Notes: generated by a model not told the origin, from the sequence alone. A stretch of DNA of 57,155 nucleotides from Anaerolineales bacterium (GCA_016927315.1 JAFGMV010000109.1:1-57155); one strand, 5' to 3'; counted from the stretch's first letter, positions 23,584-32,662 are shown. A program made the numbers and translations.

Positions 23584-25419
23584 TTACGGTTTCGGCGTGG
23601 GAGTTCTGGTTGGTTTTGGTGATTTGGTTGAAGTGGGCGAGGGCGTCCTCGTAACAGTTGGTGTCCTGGTAATCGTAGGTGTTTTTGTGACGGTAGGAGT
23701 CCTGGTTGGTGTGCTTAAATCCCCGATGTGTTCTTCGGCTTCTTCACGCCATTCTTGCGGAACAGCATTTTGGGGCAGTGCTACCAGGTTTTCCCAGTCT
23801 TTCAGTGCAGGTTGAATTTGATTCAACTCTTCCAGGCATAGGGCTCTCCAATAATAGACCTGGGCCAGTTCCCGGCTGTTCTCAGTCAGGTTTTCAGTAT
23901 TGAGGAACTGCAGATAAGCATCTCCGTAATGGTCCTGGAGCATATGTGCACGCCCCAGGGAAAAACTGATTTCAAAAGAGTCGGGCAGGTACCCGGCCGC
24001 TTCTTTGAGTTCGGCCTCAGCAAGTTTGCCTTCACCGGTATATACATAGGCGATCCCCCTCTGCAGGCGGGCATTCCCTTGTGCATAGTTGATGTTGATC
24101 GAGGCTGTTAACACCTCGATTGCTTCCTCATATCTTTCCTGTTCATTGTAAGCAGTTCCCAACATGGTCAGAACCTTGGGGTCTTCCGGTTCGTAGATGA
24201 CATAGGTTTCCAACGCATCCACTGCCTCGTTCAGCTTGTTGGTCGCTTCATACGCCAGCGCGAGGGTGTAATACGATTCTAAGTTTGTAATATCCATCTC
24301 GTTGGCCTTTTGTGCGGCTTCCAGTGCCTGCCTGTTTTCGCCTAGCGACAGATGGGCTCTGGCCCTGTACAGGTAGATAAATGGAGAATCGGGTCTCAGC
24401 GTTTCTGCCTTTTCCAGGGCATCCAGCGCATTTCCTGGTTGTTTATCATTTAAGTAATAAACTGCCAGCTCGAGGTAAGCTTCAAAGTAATCGGGGTCAC
24501 GTTCAATTGTACGCTCGATATCCTTGTAATTGCTGGCGCCAGGGTTCAGCAGGGGGATCACGCGTGCTTTTCCCAGGTAGGCTGGTGCAAAATCGGGGTC
24601 CTTATCGATGGCGATATTGTAATTGTCGAAGGCTTTTTTATATTCTCCCATGAAGCGATAAGCCTCACCAATGTAAAAATCAACGTCAGCCGCCTCCGGT
24701 TCAAATGCAGCGATTTGCTCCATACTGTTAATAAATTGGTCCCAGTTTCCTTTGCTATATTGTTCACGGGCGCCGCGGGCCAGGTCACCGGACTGCGGCG
24801 CGCGCTGGGTTTGGACATACAGGGGGGTGGGGGTGTAGGTAGCCTCAAGCAAGGTCCATAACGGGTTATCAGAGCTGAAGGTCGCAGTTGGACCGGCATT
24901 AATGACAGTTGGTGTGGTTGTAAAGGTCGCGGTTGGCCCGGAAGGTGTTGAGGATACAGCCGGAGAAAACATGGATGTTCGCGGTGTTACCAGGCCAAAT
25001 ACAACGATACTGGTTGCTATTGCTGCAATAAACAGCAGGCCGAGTAAGCGGCCTGCCGGACTGGTAAAAAATGCCTTGAATCCGCTTTCTTTTTCGGCCT
25101 CTTCATCAACCAGTGATAGTTCTTCTTCCCAGAGGCGGTCCCGGTTAATCTGAAAAGGCTCTACATCCGGATCAGGGGGGATTGCCCCCAGCAGAACCAT
25201 GCCTCTTTTCGCAGCGGCGTTATCGGGTTCCAGTTTGAGCGCGGTTTGCAGGCAGTAAATTCGTTCTTTGTCTGTGTCGACCGAAGCGCTCATCCAGTTC
25301 CAGTAACTGGCATTGTTCTGGTCCGATTTGATCAGGCGCGTTAAAATGTCTTTTGCACGTGCCCGATCCCCCTGGCGCAAGGCCTCGATGGCATCCTGTA
25401 GCAAAGTGTCTTCGGCCAT
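23584..25419 (-). CDS. TPR-repeat membrane protein with Thr/Pro-rich stalk and tail
   Basis: The 611-residue protein has four regions: a TPR-like cytoplasmic module (about 5-78, ending LKLEPDNAAAKRGM), one membrane helix (124-144), a Thr/Pro-rich stalk (155-200), then an outside domain of about 10 TPR repeats (215-560). The C-terminal 40 residues are nearly all Thr/Pro/Ser/Lys/Arg (TPTxTxTPT). TPRs bind partner proteins, so this could scaffold wall or surface enzymes. The short N-terminal module resembles that of the two L,D-transpeptidases at 28-30 kb. The tail's role is unknown. A lipoprotein gene follows upstream on the same strand. Confidence 0.88.
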   Translation of the reverse strand: MAEDTLLQDAIEALRQGDRARAKDILTRLIKSDQNNASYWNWMSASVDTDKERIYCLQTALKLEPDNAAAKRGMVLLGAIPPDPDVEPFQINRDRLWEEELSLVDEEAEKESGFKAFFTSPAGRLLGLLFIAAIATSIVVFGLVTPRTSMFSPAVSSTPSGPTATFTTTPTVINAGPTATFSSDNPLWTLLEATYTPTPLYVQTQRAPQSGDLARGAREQYSKGNWDQFINSMEQIAAFEPEAADVDFYIGEAYRFMGEYKKAFDNYNIAIDKDPDFAPAYLGKARVIPLLNPGASNYKDIERTIERDPDYFEAYLELAVYYLNDKQPGNALDALEKAETLRPDSPFIYLYRARAHLSLGENRQALEAAQKANEMDITNLESYYTLALAYEATNKLNEAVDALETYVIYEPEDPKVLTMLGTAYNEQERYEEAIEVLTASININYAQGNARLQRGIAYVYTGEGKLAEAELKEAAGYLPDSFEISFSLGRAHMLQDHYGDAYLQFLNTENLTENSRELAQVYYWRALCLEELNQIQPALKDWENLVALPQNAVPQEWREEAEEHIGDLSTPTRTPTVTKTPTITRTPTVTRTPSPTSTKSPKPTRTPTPKP

Positions 25420-25459
25420 GCATTGAGTTTAGCACAGCCTGAACATTGGGACAAGTCGA

Positions 25460-26209
25460 TTAAAAGAGTATCCCGGAATCGTACGGAACCAGGGTTTCTG
25501 TATCGAATTCGAGGATCGTATGAGGAAAATCCCGTTGGATTATGTATGTCCAGCGGATGAATCCGCCCCATTGGGTGAAGATCAGTACCTGTACCTGGGC
25601 GCTGTTCTCCTGCAGGGTAACCACCGGTCGGGGATCGATCTTTTTTGCCTGTTTCTGGGCCCTGGTTTCCAGCGCGGCGCTGTGTTTTTCGCTTTTAAGC
25701 CTGGAGATGGTGGTATTTAGTGCTTCCTGGTCACAAAGGACCTGGCTGTCGTTGTAATTGGCGTGCCAGTATAAGTAAAATTGATCTGCCATTATGTTGA
25801 GTAGTACAAATTCCAGATAGCCTTCAACTGTGTCTGTAACGCGAACATGTTCCGGATAGGGCAAAAGGATTTGGGGTGAGGCAGGTGGGTCTGTCTGGCG
25901 GGCATACAGCATTGGCCAGCCTCCCAGCCCATCGTATTCATAGGTGTAGTCCAGGCTGTAGCCCGGTTCCATTGACAGGTTGGTGAGCACATCGAAATAT
26001 CGGTTGACATCGAATTCATCCCCCTGCTTTTCAGGCTGTTCCGTTTCGAGGTGTGCAGGAATTTCAAGGTCTTCTGTCAGGGAGTACATGGCGGTAACCG
26101 AAGTCCTGCATTTTTGAGCCAGCAGATCGACGTCTCTGCTGCTGCCCGGGCTGCAGGCAGCCAGGCTGATGACCGCCAACAGGATAACCGGTACGAAGGC
26201 CGGTTTCAT
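25460..26209 (-). CDS. Predicted lipoprotein of unknown function
   Basis: From the ATG at 26209 the product is 249 residues, starting with a lipoprotein signal: basic MKP, a hydrophobic run, and lipobox LAAC with acylated Cys at about residue 19. The rest is soluble, with a helical segment rich in Lys/Glu/Ala (about 165-200) and no catalytic motif I recognise. An in-frame ATG at 26248 would overlap the AMMECR1 stop and place 13 non-signal residues ahead, so I prefer the downstream start. It sits between the AMMECR1 gene and the TPR membrane protein, on one strand. Confidence 0.78.
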   Translation of the reverse strand: MKPAFVPVILLAVISLAACSPGSSRDVDLLAQKCRTSVTAMYSLTEDLEIPAHLETEQPEKQGDEFDVNRYFDVLTNLSMEPGYSLDYTYEYDGLGGWPMLYARQTDPPASPQILLPYPEHVRVTDTVEGYLEFVLLNIMADQFYLYWHANYNDSQVLCDQEALNTTISRLKSEKHSAALETRAQKQAKKIDPRPVVTLQENSAQVQVLIFTQWGGFIRWTYIIQRDFPHTILEFDTETLVPYDSGILF

Positions 26210-26240
26210 CAATCTCTCTGGGGAAGACAGCGCCTGGGAA

Positions 26241-26822
26241 TCACTCATGGAATTCTTCGACCCTGTAGATCAGTACATCCAGGTGTTTGGTGCGCCATAA
26301 ATTTTCAGGCCCCCCCATCTTGTAGCAGAGGTTGTCCAGAAAGTCTTCCGGATCAGGGATTTTATCCCAAACCTGCGGCAGGAAAGTAGCCCGCCGTTTC
26401 CCATCCTTTATCACCACGCCATCTATCCCGGGACGTAATTTGGCAAGCAGGTCTTCCGGGGAGGCGTAATCCAGCCCTGCCGGCTTTGTCAGCCGGGAGA
26501 TTTCGATCCTGACCCGATTCACCTCCTCCTTGCTGAGGGGGGAAAAGCGAAAGTCATCCAGGGCGGCAGAGATAGCGTGTTCCCGTACATCTTCAGCCAG
26601 TGATTGATAGGCTTCCAATGCCCCAATGCAGCCTCGTAATTCTCCGTTGATAGTCAGGGTGACAAACGTAGCGCCCTCAGCCTGCAATCGCGGCGTATAT
26701 TCTGCAGCGTTTATTTCGGGCTGCTTTTCCCCATTCACTGCAGCCGCCAATGATTGGCGGGCCAGTTTGAGCAGGATCTGCTGCTCATCAGGTGTAAGTT
26801 TGTCCGTGTCCATCCCGCCCAT
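26241..26822 (-). CDS. AMMECR1-domain protein (AmmeMemoRadiSam A-like)
   Basis: The 193-residue protein has the AMMECR1 core: FVTLTINGELRGCIG (the LRGCIG hallmark), EAYQSLAEDVREHA, and LEISRL-like RIEISRLTKP, then GVVIKDGKRRATFLPQVW. In many bacteria AMMECR1 is encoded with a MEMO-like dioxygenase and a radical SAM enzyme (the AmmeMemoRadiSam set); neither partner is here. Its biochemical role is not established. The stop overlaps the alternative lipoprotein start, and the flavin reductase gene ends 16 bases upstream, so a three-gene unit (flavin reductase, AMMECR1, lipoprotein) is likely. Confidence 0.9.
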   Translation of the reverse strand: MGGMDTDKLTPDEQQILLKLARQSLAAAVNGEKQPEINAAEYTPRLQAEGATFVTLTINGELRGCIGALEAYQSLAEDVREHAISAALDDFRFSPLSKEEVNRVRIEISRLTKPAGLDYASPEDLLAKLRPGIDGVVIKDGKRRATFLPQVWDKIPDPEDFLDNLCYKMGGPENLWRTKHLDVLIYRVEEFHE

Positions 26823-26838
26823 CCTTCAGGTGGGTAAA

Positions 26839-27324
26839 TCAGGTCTTTAATTGATAGTAGTCACGATCTGAGTAAACCAGAGGCCGTTTGCCTGGGCCCA
26901 CTTCCACAGCGGCAACATCTGCAATGATCAGTGTATTCGTACCAGCGCTAATGGTTTTGTCCACGCGGCAGTCGAACCAGGCCAGCCCTCCATCCAGGAG
27001 AGGTGCATTGCTTTGAAGGGTGTGGACTTTTATGCCGGCCATACGATCGTCAGCGTCCGCGATCAGGCCGGCAAAGCGCTCAGCTGTTTCCTTCTGGTCT
27101 GTGGACAGGATGGTGACGCCCAATGCTCCCGATTTCAGGATCAGTCCGCAGGTACGGCTGGCTGTTTGCAGGGAGATCAGAATTTGGGGTGGTTCGGCAG
27201 ACAGTGAGGTAAACGAGTTGACGGTCATCCCGTGGGATTGTCCGCTATCGGAAGCGGTAACGATGGTGATACCGCTGGTCCAGGCTCGCATTGCCAGGCG
27301 GAAGTCTTGTGGTTTCAGGGACAT
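26839..27324 (-). CDS. Flavin reductase-like (FMN-binding) protein
   Basis: The 161-residue protein belongs to the flavin reductase / FMN-binding split-barrel family: GITIVTASD, HGMTVNSFTSLSAEPPQILISL and a C-terminal VYSDRDYYQL. These enzymes reduce flavin with NAD(P)H for partner monooxygenases, or use bound FMN directly. No monooxygenase is near. GGAGG sits 7 bases before the ATG at 27324, so I use it over an ATG 10 codons upstream. It leads a unit with the AMMECR1 and lipoprotein genes, and is divergent from the amidase. Confidence 0.88.
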   Translation of the reverse strand: MSLKPQDFRLAMRAWTSGITIVTASDSGQSHGMTVNSFTSLSAEPPQILISLQTASRTCGLILKSGALGVTILSTDQKETAERFAGLIADADDRMAGIKVHTLQSNAPLLDGGLAWFDCRVDKTISAGTNTLIIADVAAVEVGPGKRPLVYSDRDYYQLKT

Positions 27325-27458
27325 GCAATTGCCTCCAAGGATATTGTATAACACTTGGTCATTTTGTAGTGGGGCGGGTGGTAAATATTACACTAATTTG
27401 GTCATATTTTTTATCTTGCTATTTCGAAAGCATTTGAGGTACTATATACGAAAGCCCT

Positions 27459-28286
27459 ATGGACACGACCAGTTCACCAACCCAACCACCGCAACCTGTT
27501 CGTAAGACCGTGCGTAAAGCGTACCGGCCCTTTTATGCTATTCAGACGACTCTGTTTGTAGCTCTCTTACTGGCAACCCTGTTCACTGCCTGGACGCCGG
27601 CAGGGTTGTTCTCAGGCAGTCTTTCTGAGAAACTGGCCATGATGCTGACCGCTCAACCTGCAGGCATCGTACCAATTGATGCAACCGCCCATCCGCGCCT
27701 GCCGATCGGTATCGTTGCCGGTCATTGGGGGAATGGGGATGATTCCGGCGCCGTTTGCAGGGATAGTTCCGGGCAGGTGACGCTGACAGAAGTGGATGTC
27801 AATCTGAAAATTGCCCTGCTGGTGCAGGATAAGCTCACCCGTCAGGGATTCACTGTGGATGTGCTGCAGGAGTTCGACCCGCGCCTGAATGGCTACCAGG
27901 CCATGACGCTGGTCTCTATCCACAATGATTCCTGTGAGTATGTTGATGATCAGGCCACAGGGTTTAAAGTGGCCGCAGCCATGACCACCCGAGACCCAAA
28001 TCGTGCAACGCGCCTGACAGATTGTATGCGAGACCGGTACCAGTCGGTTACCGGCCTGAAATTTCATGCCGGTAGTATCACCGCAGATATGCGCGAATAT
28101 CATGCCTTTTCTGAGATCGACCCATATACTATCGCAGGGATTATCGAAACCGGGTTCCTGAACCTGGATCGGAAGATCCTGACAGAAGAGACCGAACGGG
28201 TTGCGGAAGGGGTGACCCAGGGCATTCTCTGTTTTGTGTTCAACGAAAACATTGAGCCAACCCCCACACCAATGCTGGTTCCATGA
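27459..28286 (+). CDS. Membrane-anchored N-acetylmuramoyl-L-alanine amidase (Amidase_3)
   Basis: Amidase_3 enzymes are zinc hydrolases that cut the bond between MurNAc and the stem peptide. The 275-residue protein has one N-terminal membrane helix (about 27-46) and then the catalytic domain: His89 (IVAGHWG), Glu111 (TEVDVNL), His155 (VSIHND), and the catalytic Glu230 (IIETGFLN). The first motif is unusual (AGHWGNGDDSG for the common DPGHGG), but the zinc ligands and Glu stand. Its stop overlaps the first L,D-transpeptidase (ATGA), so cutting and cross-linking activities are co-translated. Confidence 0.85.
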   Translation: MDTTSSPTQPPQPVRKTVRKAYRPFYAIQTTLFVALLLATLFTAWTPAGLFSGSLSEKLAMMLTAQPAGIVPIDATAHPRLPIGIVAGHWGNGDDSGAVCRDSSGQVTLTEVDVNLKIALLVQDKLTRQGFTVDVLQEFDPRLNGYQAMTLVSIHNDSCEYVDDQATGFKVAAAMTTRDPNRATRLTDCMRDRYQSVTGLKFHAGSITADMREYHAFSEIDPYTIAGIIETGFLNLDRKILTEETERVAEGVTQGILCFVFNENIEPTPTPMLVP

Positions 28287-29359
28287 ACCATGACCGTAAA
28301 GCTCAGGCGCGAAAGAATGTAGAACTTGCCCGCCAGGCGCTGCAGGAGGGTGATCGCAGTCTTGCCCACCGTCTGGCCAGGCAGGCAGCCGACCTTGCGC
28401 CGGATTGGGAAGATCCCTGGCTGGTGCTGGCAGCTTCTTCAGACCTGGCAGACAGCTGGGCATTTCTTGAGAGAGCCCACAGGATCAATCCGCACAGCCA
28501 ACGTGTGCGTAAGGGGTTTGAATGGCTTGATCGTCAGGGGTTTCAGGATCAGACCATGCAGTCCCGACCACAGCCGGCGGCCATCACGACCCATACGCAG
28601 ACACACGCTCAATCTGCAGGGCCGGAGACCCAACCGGTCGCCACCGGTCGTCCGGTCACCCGAAAACGCCCGCTTCGTATGCCCTGGTTGGTGGGAGCCC
28701 TGTTTTTGATCGTGATGGGTGCTGCCGCCCTCTCTGCCAGCCATTCCCCGGCTTTCGCAGCCATCATGGGAAACAACAAAACAGCAGGTTCTATAAATTA
28801 TGCCCGGGCCGATATCACCAAGCCCACTTATACACCTTCCCCAACGAACACGGCCGTCCCGACGCCAACGTTTACGCCTGTACCCACCTCCACACCAGAG
28901 CCGACCTCGACCCCCGTACCCGAGGACACCGGGGATAGCCCAGACCCGGATGTCTATGGCCCGCCGGAACCGGGTTACACTGGCTCAAAATATATCCTGG
29001 TCGATATTTCAGAGCAGCACTTGTATGCCTATGAAGGCGATGTGCTGGTCTTTAGTTTTGTGGCCTCAACCGGTATGAACAATGCCACCAGTACCGGTTA
29101 TTTCAGTGTATTGAACAAAATTCCGAATGCCTATGGAGCTACCTGGGATATCTGGATGCCGAACTGGTTGGGGATCTATTGGTCTGGTACCCTGCAAAAC
29201 GGTATTCATGCCCTGCCGATCATGTCGAACGGTGTCAGGTTATGGTCCGGTTACCTGGGGACGCCAATTTCATATGGATGTGTCGTCCTGGGAGTTGATG
29301 AAGCGCAGTTGTTGTACGATTGGGCCGATATTGGTACCCCGGTGGAAATCCGCTGGTGA
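28283..29359 (+). CDS. L,D-transpeptidase 1, TPR-module and Thr/Pro-stalk type
   Basis: L,D-transpeptidases (YkuD fold) form 3-3 peptidoglycan cross-links or attach proteins. This 358-residue protein has a cytoplasmic helical TPR-like module (1-85), one membrane helix (134-157), a Thr/Pro stalk (180-213) and a C-terminal YkuD domain (235-358). Catalytic Cys333 lies in SYGCVVLG, and the upstream His309 in HALP. The usual SHGC reads SYGC, a variant I recall in other Anaerolineae-like proteins. Start overlaps the amidase stop (ATGA). It is the first of four consecutive transpeptidase genes. Confidence 0.88.
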   Translation: MNHDRKAQARKNVELARQALQEGDRSLAHRLARQAADLAPDWEDPWLVLAASSDLADSWAFLERAHRINPHSQRVRKGFEWLDRQGFQDQTMQSRPQPAAITTHTQTHAQSAGPETQPVATGRPVTRKRPLRMPWLVGALFLIVMGAAALSASHSPAFAAIMGNNKTAGSINYARADITKPTYTPSPTNTAVPTPTFTPVPTSTPEPTSTPVPEDTGDSPDPDVYGPPEPGYTGSKYILVDISEQHLYAYEGDVLVFSFVASTGMNNATSTGYFSVLNKIPNAYGATWDIWMPNWLGIYWSGTLQNGIHALPIMSNGVRLWSGYLGTPISYGCVVLGVDEAQLLYDWADIGTPVEIRW

Positions 29360-29373
29360 ATAAAGAAGCGGGA

Positions 29374-30462
29374 ATGAATACTGAGAAGATGATCCAGGCC
29401 CGGCAGGCCGTCCAAAATGCCCGCCAGGCGCTGAAGCAGGGAGACAGGTATACCGCCCGCCGCTGGGCTGAGCAGGCGGCCCAATTGGCGCCCAACCTGG
29501 AAGATCCCTGGTTGATCCTGGCGGCTGTTTCTGAACCGCAAACCGGTATTCGCTATCTGCAGCGGGCGCTGCAGATCAACCCGGACAGCAAGCGGGCCCA
29601 CAAAGGGATGCAGTGGGCCAGGAGCCGGCTGGAGACAGCCTCCCTGGGGGATACCTCCCCGGTCTCTGTAAGATCATCTGAACAGGTTCGTTCTGCGCCT
29701 AGGAATAAGAAGAAAGCCTCCACGCGCAAAAGCTGGTTCTATCCGGCGGCTCTGCTGGTTCTGACTGGTTGCGTGGCTTTATTGGCTGCCTGGTCGGCCA
29801 GCTATTCCCCGGTATTTGCTTCAATCCTGAGCGGGGTGAGTGAGCCGACAAAAGAACCGCAGTTATGGGCCCGGGCCGAGATCGTCAAACCTACTTATAC
29901 AGCTTCCCCAACCAATACAGCCACCCCCACGGCTACCTTTACCCCAACCGCAACCGCGACCAATACGCCCCTGCCGACGCCTACATATACCCCGACCTTT
30001 ACCCCTTCGCCGACCTTCACACCGCTGCCGGCCTTGCCCACCAGCACCTATTCACCGCCGGCGGACAACGTCCAGCCCCTGCCGACTGCCATTCCCCCCG
30101 CAGGAAAAGGGGAACACTGGATCGATGTCGACCTGACCAATCAGCGGCTGTACGCCTACGAAGGCAATGTGATCGTTAACTCCTTTGTCGTATCGACCGG
30201 TACCTGGCAGACGCCAACCGTTACCGGGAAGTACCGGGTCTACGTCAAGTTCCGTTACACCACCATGGCAGGTCCGGGATATTATCTGCCGGATGTACCC
30301 TATACGATGTATTTCTATAAAGGCTATGCAATTCACGGTACTTACTGGCATAATAACTTCGGTACACCGATGAGCCACGGCTGCATCAACCTGACGATTT
30401 CGGATGCGGCCTGGGTCTATGATTTCTCATCGGTTGGCACCCTGGTGAACATTCATTATTAA
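29374..30462 (+). CDS. L,D-transpeptidase 2, TPR-module and Thr/Pro-stalk type
   Basis: The 362-residue protein repeats the architecture of transpeptidase 1: N-terminal helical module (1-82, with EDPWLILA and ALQINPDSKRAHKGM), membrane helix (122-145), a longer Thr/Pro stalk (172-240) and a YkuD domain (248-362) with His321 (HGTYWHN) and Cys337 (SHGCINL). Here the catalytic motif is canonical. The ATG at 29374 aligns with the start of copy 1; a GTG at 29356 would overlap its stop and is also possible. Copy 1 and copy 2 share clear similarity in module and stalk, pointing to tandem duplication followed by divergence of the catalytic end. Confidence 0.9.
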   Translation: MNTEKMIQARQAVQNARQALKQGDRYTARRWAEQAAQLAPNLEDPWLILAAVSEPQTGIRYLQRALQINPDSKRAHKGMQWARSRLETASLGDTSPVSVRSSEQVRSAPRNKKKASTRKSWFYPAALLVLTGCVALLAAWSASYSPVFASILSGVSEPTKEPQLWARAEIVKPTYTASPTNTATPTATFTPTATATNTPLPTPTYTPTFTPSPTFTPLPALPTSTYSPPADNVQPLPTAIPPAGKGEHWIDVDLTNQRLYAYEGNVIVNSFVVSTGTWQTPTVTGKYRVYVKFRYTTMAGPGYYLPDVPYTMYFYKGYAIHGTYWHNNFGTPMSHGCINLTISDAAWVYDFSSVGTLVNIHY

Positions 30463-30523
30463 CAGGCGCAGCACCCGGGTGACCTGCTTGTAGCCAGGCA
30501 GCAGTTCAATTACAATTTAAGCA

Positions 30524-31555
30524 ATGAGTTCCTTTTCCAGACGTGATTTCCTGAAAATGGCCGGCTGCGGTCTGTTGGGTTTGCTGACGCCCGCTCTCCC
30601 GGAGGACAGTTTTTTTTCTGATCTTCCGGCCAACCAGCAGGGCCGGGTTATCAGTGACCTGGTATCTGTGTATGATACTCCTTCCAAACAGGGAACGGAA
30701 GTAAACCAATACTGGCGTGACCTGGTCGTACCGATTACCGGGATCGCAATCAGTGAGGATGTAGACGCCTATAACCGGGTGTGGTACCAACTGGGGGACG
30801 GGGAATATGTTTATTCGGGCAGCATCCAGCCCGTTCGGACGATCCTGAATGAACCGGTCACACAGGTTCCGCAAGCCGGTCTGTTGACGGAGGTCAGTGT
30901 ACCCTTTACGGATGCCCGTTTCGGAGCGGATGAAAACGACCGGGTCGCCTACCGCCTTTACTATGAAACCACTCATTGGATCGACCAGGTCGTTATCAAT
31001 GAAGCTGCCCAGGCCGTCTGGTACCGTATCTGGGATGATAAGCTGAAAACCAATTATTTTGTCCCCGCCAGACACCTGCGCATTATCCAGGCGGATGAAC
31101 TACTGCCGATCTCCCCTGATTTCCCGAACTACAACAAGACCCTGGAAGTACGCCTTTTATCCCAACTGGTGGTTGCTTATGAGGGCGCCCGGCCGGTCTT
31201 TGCCACCCGGGCGGCAACGGGCGGGCGTTTCAGCACCGGTGAGTTTTCAACACGGGTTGGGAAGTACAGCACTTTTTACAAACGCCCCAGCCGCCATATG
31301 GCCGCCGGCGACCTGGCGTCCAACGGGTATGACCTGCCGGGCGTCCCCTGGGTTTGCTATATTACTGACGGGGGAGTATCCTTCCATGGGACGTACTGGC
31401 ATAATGACTATGGTCATCCGCGCAGTCATGGCTGCATCAACCTGACCCCCCAGTCTGCCAAATGGATCTTTCGCTGGACGCTGCCGGCGGTCCCCCCGGA
31501 TGAACCCTATGCATTTGTAGGGTATGGCACCTATGTGGAAGTGGTCGAACGATAA
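30524..31555 (+). CDS. L,D-transpeptidase 3, Tat-exported, with SH3-like domain
   Basis: The 343-residue protein begins with a twin-arginine signal (SRRDFLK, then a hydrophobic core), so it is exported folded. An SH3b-like segment follows (about 40-105), then a second beta-rich region (about 120-195), and a YkuD domain (205-343) with His288 (HGTYWHN) and Cys304 (RSHGCINL). No membrane stalk is visible. It differs from copies 1 and 2 in all but the catalytic domain, but pairs closely with copy 4. Gene spacing of 61 bases to copy 2 suggests the same transcript. Confidence 0.92.
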   Translation: MSSFSRRDFLKMAGCGLLGLLTPALPEDSFFSDLPANQQGRVISDLVSVYDTPSKQGTEVNQYWRDLVVPITGIAISEDVDAYNRVWYQLGDGEYVYSGSIQPVRTILNEPVTQVPQAGLLTEVSVPFTDARFGADENDRVAYRLYYETTHWIDQVVINEAAQAVWYRIWDDKLKTNYFVPARHLRIIQADELLPISPDFPNYNKTLEVRLLSQLVVAYEGARPVFATRAATGGRFSTGEFSTRVGKYSTFYKRPSRHMAAGDLASNGYDLPGVPWVCYITDGGVSFHGTYWHNDYGHPRSHGCINLTPQSAKWIFRWTLPAVPPDEPYAFVGYGTYVEVVER

Positions 31556-31615
31556 CGAAAGGTGTGTGCGGTTGATGTTGTCAATTAATCAGATTATCGG
31601 TAGAAAGACAGGAGA

Positions 31616-32662
31616 ATGGCAGAAAATACCCCAATTTCACGCAAAGACTTCTTGAAACTGGCCGCCGCCGGTACGTTGGGCTTTGTACTGGCTGAGACAG
31701 GCCTGGGCAGGGTCCTGGCGCAGACCATGCCCTCTCATACCCAGGGCCGGATCGTCTACAGCGGTATCTCGCTGTGTGACCAGCCGTCTATCAACGCCAA
31801 GACCCTGAGGGTCTTCAACCGGGATGAAGTGGTGCCGCTGACAGAAGTTGTGACCGGGCTCGATGCGGATGCCTATAACCCGCACTGGTACCGCATCGGC
31901 AGCGAGGGATACGCCTATTCTGGTTATGTCCAGCCGGTTGAAACGATGTACAACCGGCCCGTACTGGATATCCCCTCAGCCGGTCGTCTGGCCGAAGTGA
32001 CGGTGCCTTTTTCCGACGTTTACCGGATTGCCGATTCGCGCGGGGACCGCGGCTATCGCCTGTATTACGGCAGCCTCCATTGGGTGACCAGGATCGCCCT
32101 GAACCGGGAAGAAAAGAGCATCTGGTATGAGATCTATGACGACCAGATCAAGGCTTCCTACTTTGGACGGGTGCAGGATTTCCGCATCATCTCCCCGGAT
32201 GAACTGGCGCCCATTTCCCCGGACGTGCCTGCCGAACTGAAAAAAATCTATATTGATCTGGACAGTCAGTCGGTGGCTGCATACGAAGGGGATACGAACG
32301 TGCTGATGACCCGCTGTGCCAGCGGTACCAAAGGCACCAATACACCCCTGGGTACTTACTACTCTTATCATAAAGGCCCCAGCATCCATATGACTGACGG
32401 CGACGACCGGGACCTGGGCACCTACGACCTGCCCGGTGTCCCCTGGGTCACTTTCTTTACCGGGGAAGGGCATTCTTTCCACGGCACCTACTGGCATAAC
32501 GATTATGGCAGCCCGCGCAGCCATGGGTGTATCAACCTGACGCCGGAAGATTCCAGATTCATTTATTTGTGGACTACTCCCTATGTGCCGCCCGAGACAC
32601 GCTACCTGCACCTTCCCGGGCAGGGGACGACGATCGAGATCGTCAAACCTGCTGCCGAATAA
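31616..32662 (+). CDS. L,D-transpeptidase 4, Tat-like signal, with SH3-like domain
   Basis: The 348-residue protein has a Tat-like signal with Arg-Lys (SRKDFLK) in place of the twin Arg, followed by a weakly hydrophobic core; Arg-Lys variants can still use Tat but less efficiently. The layout matches copy 3: SH3b-like segment (about 45-107), second region (120-195), YkuD domain (205-348) with His289 and Cys305 in SHGCINLTP. The high likeness to copy 3 across its whole length suggests duplication. AGGAG sits just before the ATG. It is followed 40 bases later by the LURP-one gene. Confidence 0.92.
   Translation: MAENTPISRKDFLKLAAAGTLGFVLAETGLGRVLAQTMPSHTQGRIVYSGISLCDQPSINAKTLRVFNRDEVVPLTEVVTGLDADAYNPHWYRIGSEGYAYSGYVQPVETMYNRPVLDIPSAGRLAEVTVPFSDVYRIADSRGDRGYRLYYGSLHWVTRIALNREEKSIWYEIYDDQIKASYFGRVQDFRIISPDELAPISPDVPAELKKIYIDLDSQSVAAYEGDTNVLMTRCASGTKGTNTPLGTYYSYHKGPSIHMTDGDDRDLGTYDLPGVPWVTFFTGEGHSFHGTYWHNDYGSPRSHGCINLTPEDSRFIYLWTTPYVPPETRYLHLPGQGTTIEIVKPAAE

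Noticed and set aside
27612-28463. A 283-codon minus-strand frame
   Set aside because: It is antisense to the amidase gene with intact catalytic residues.
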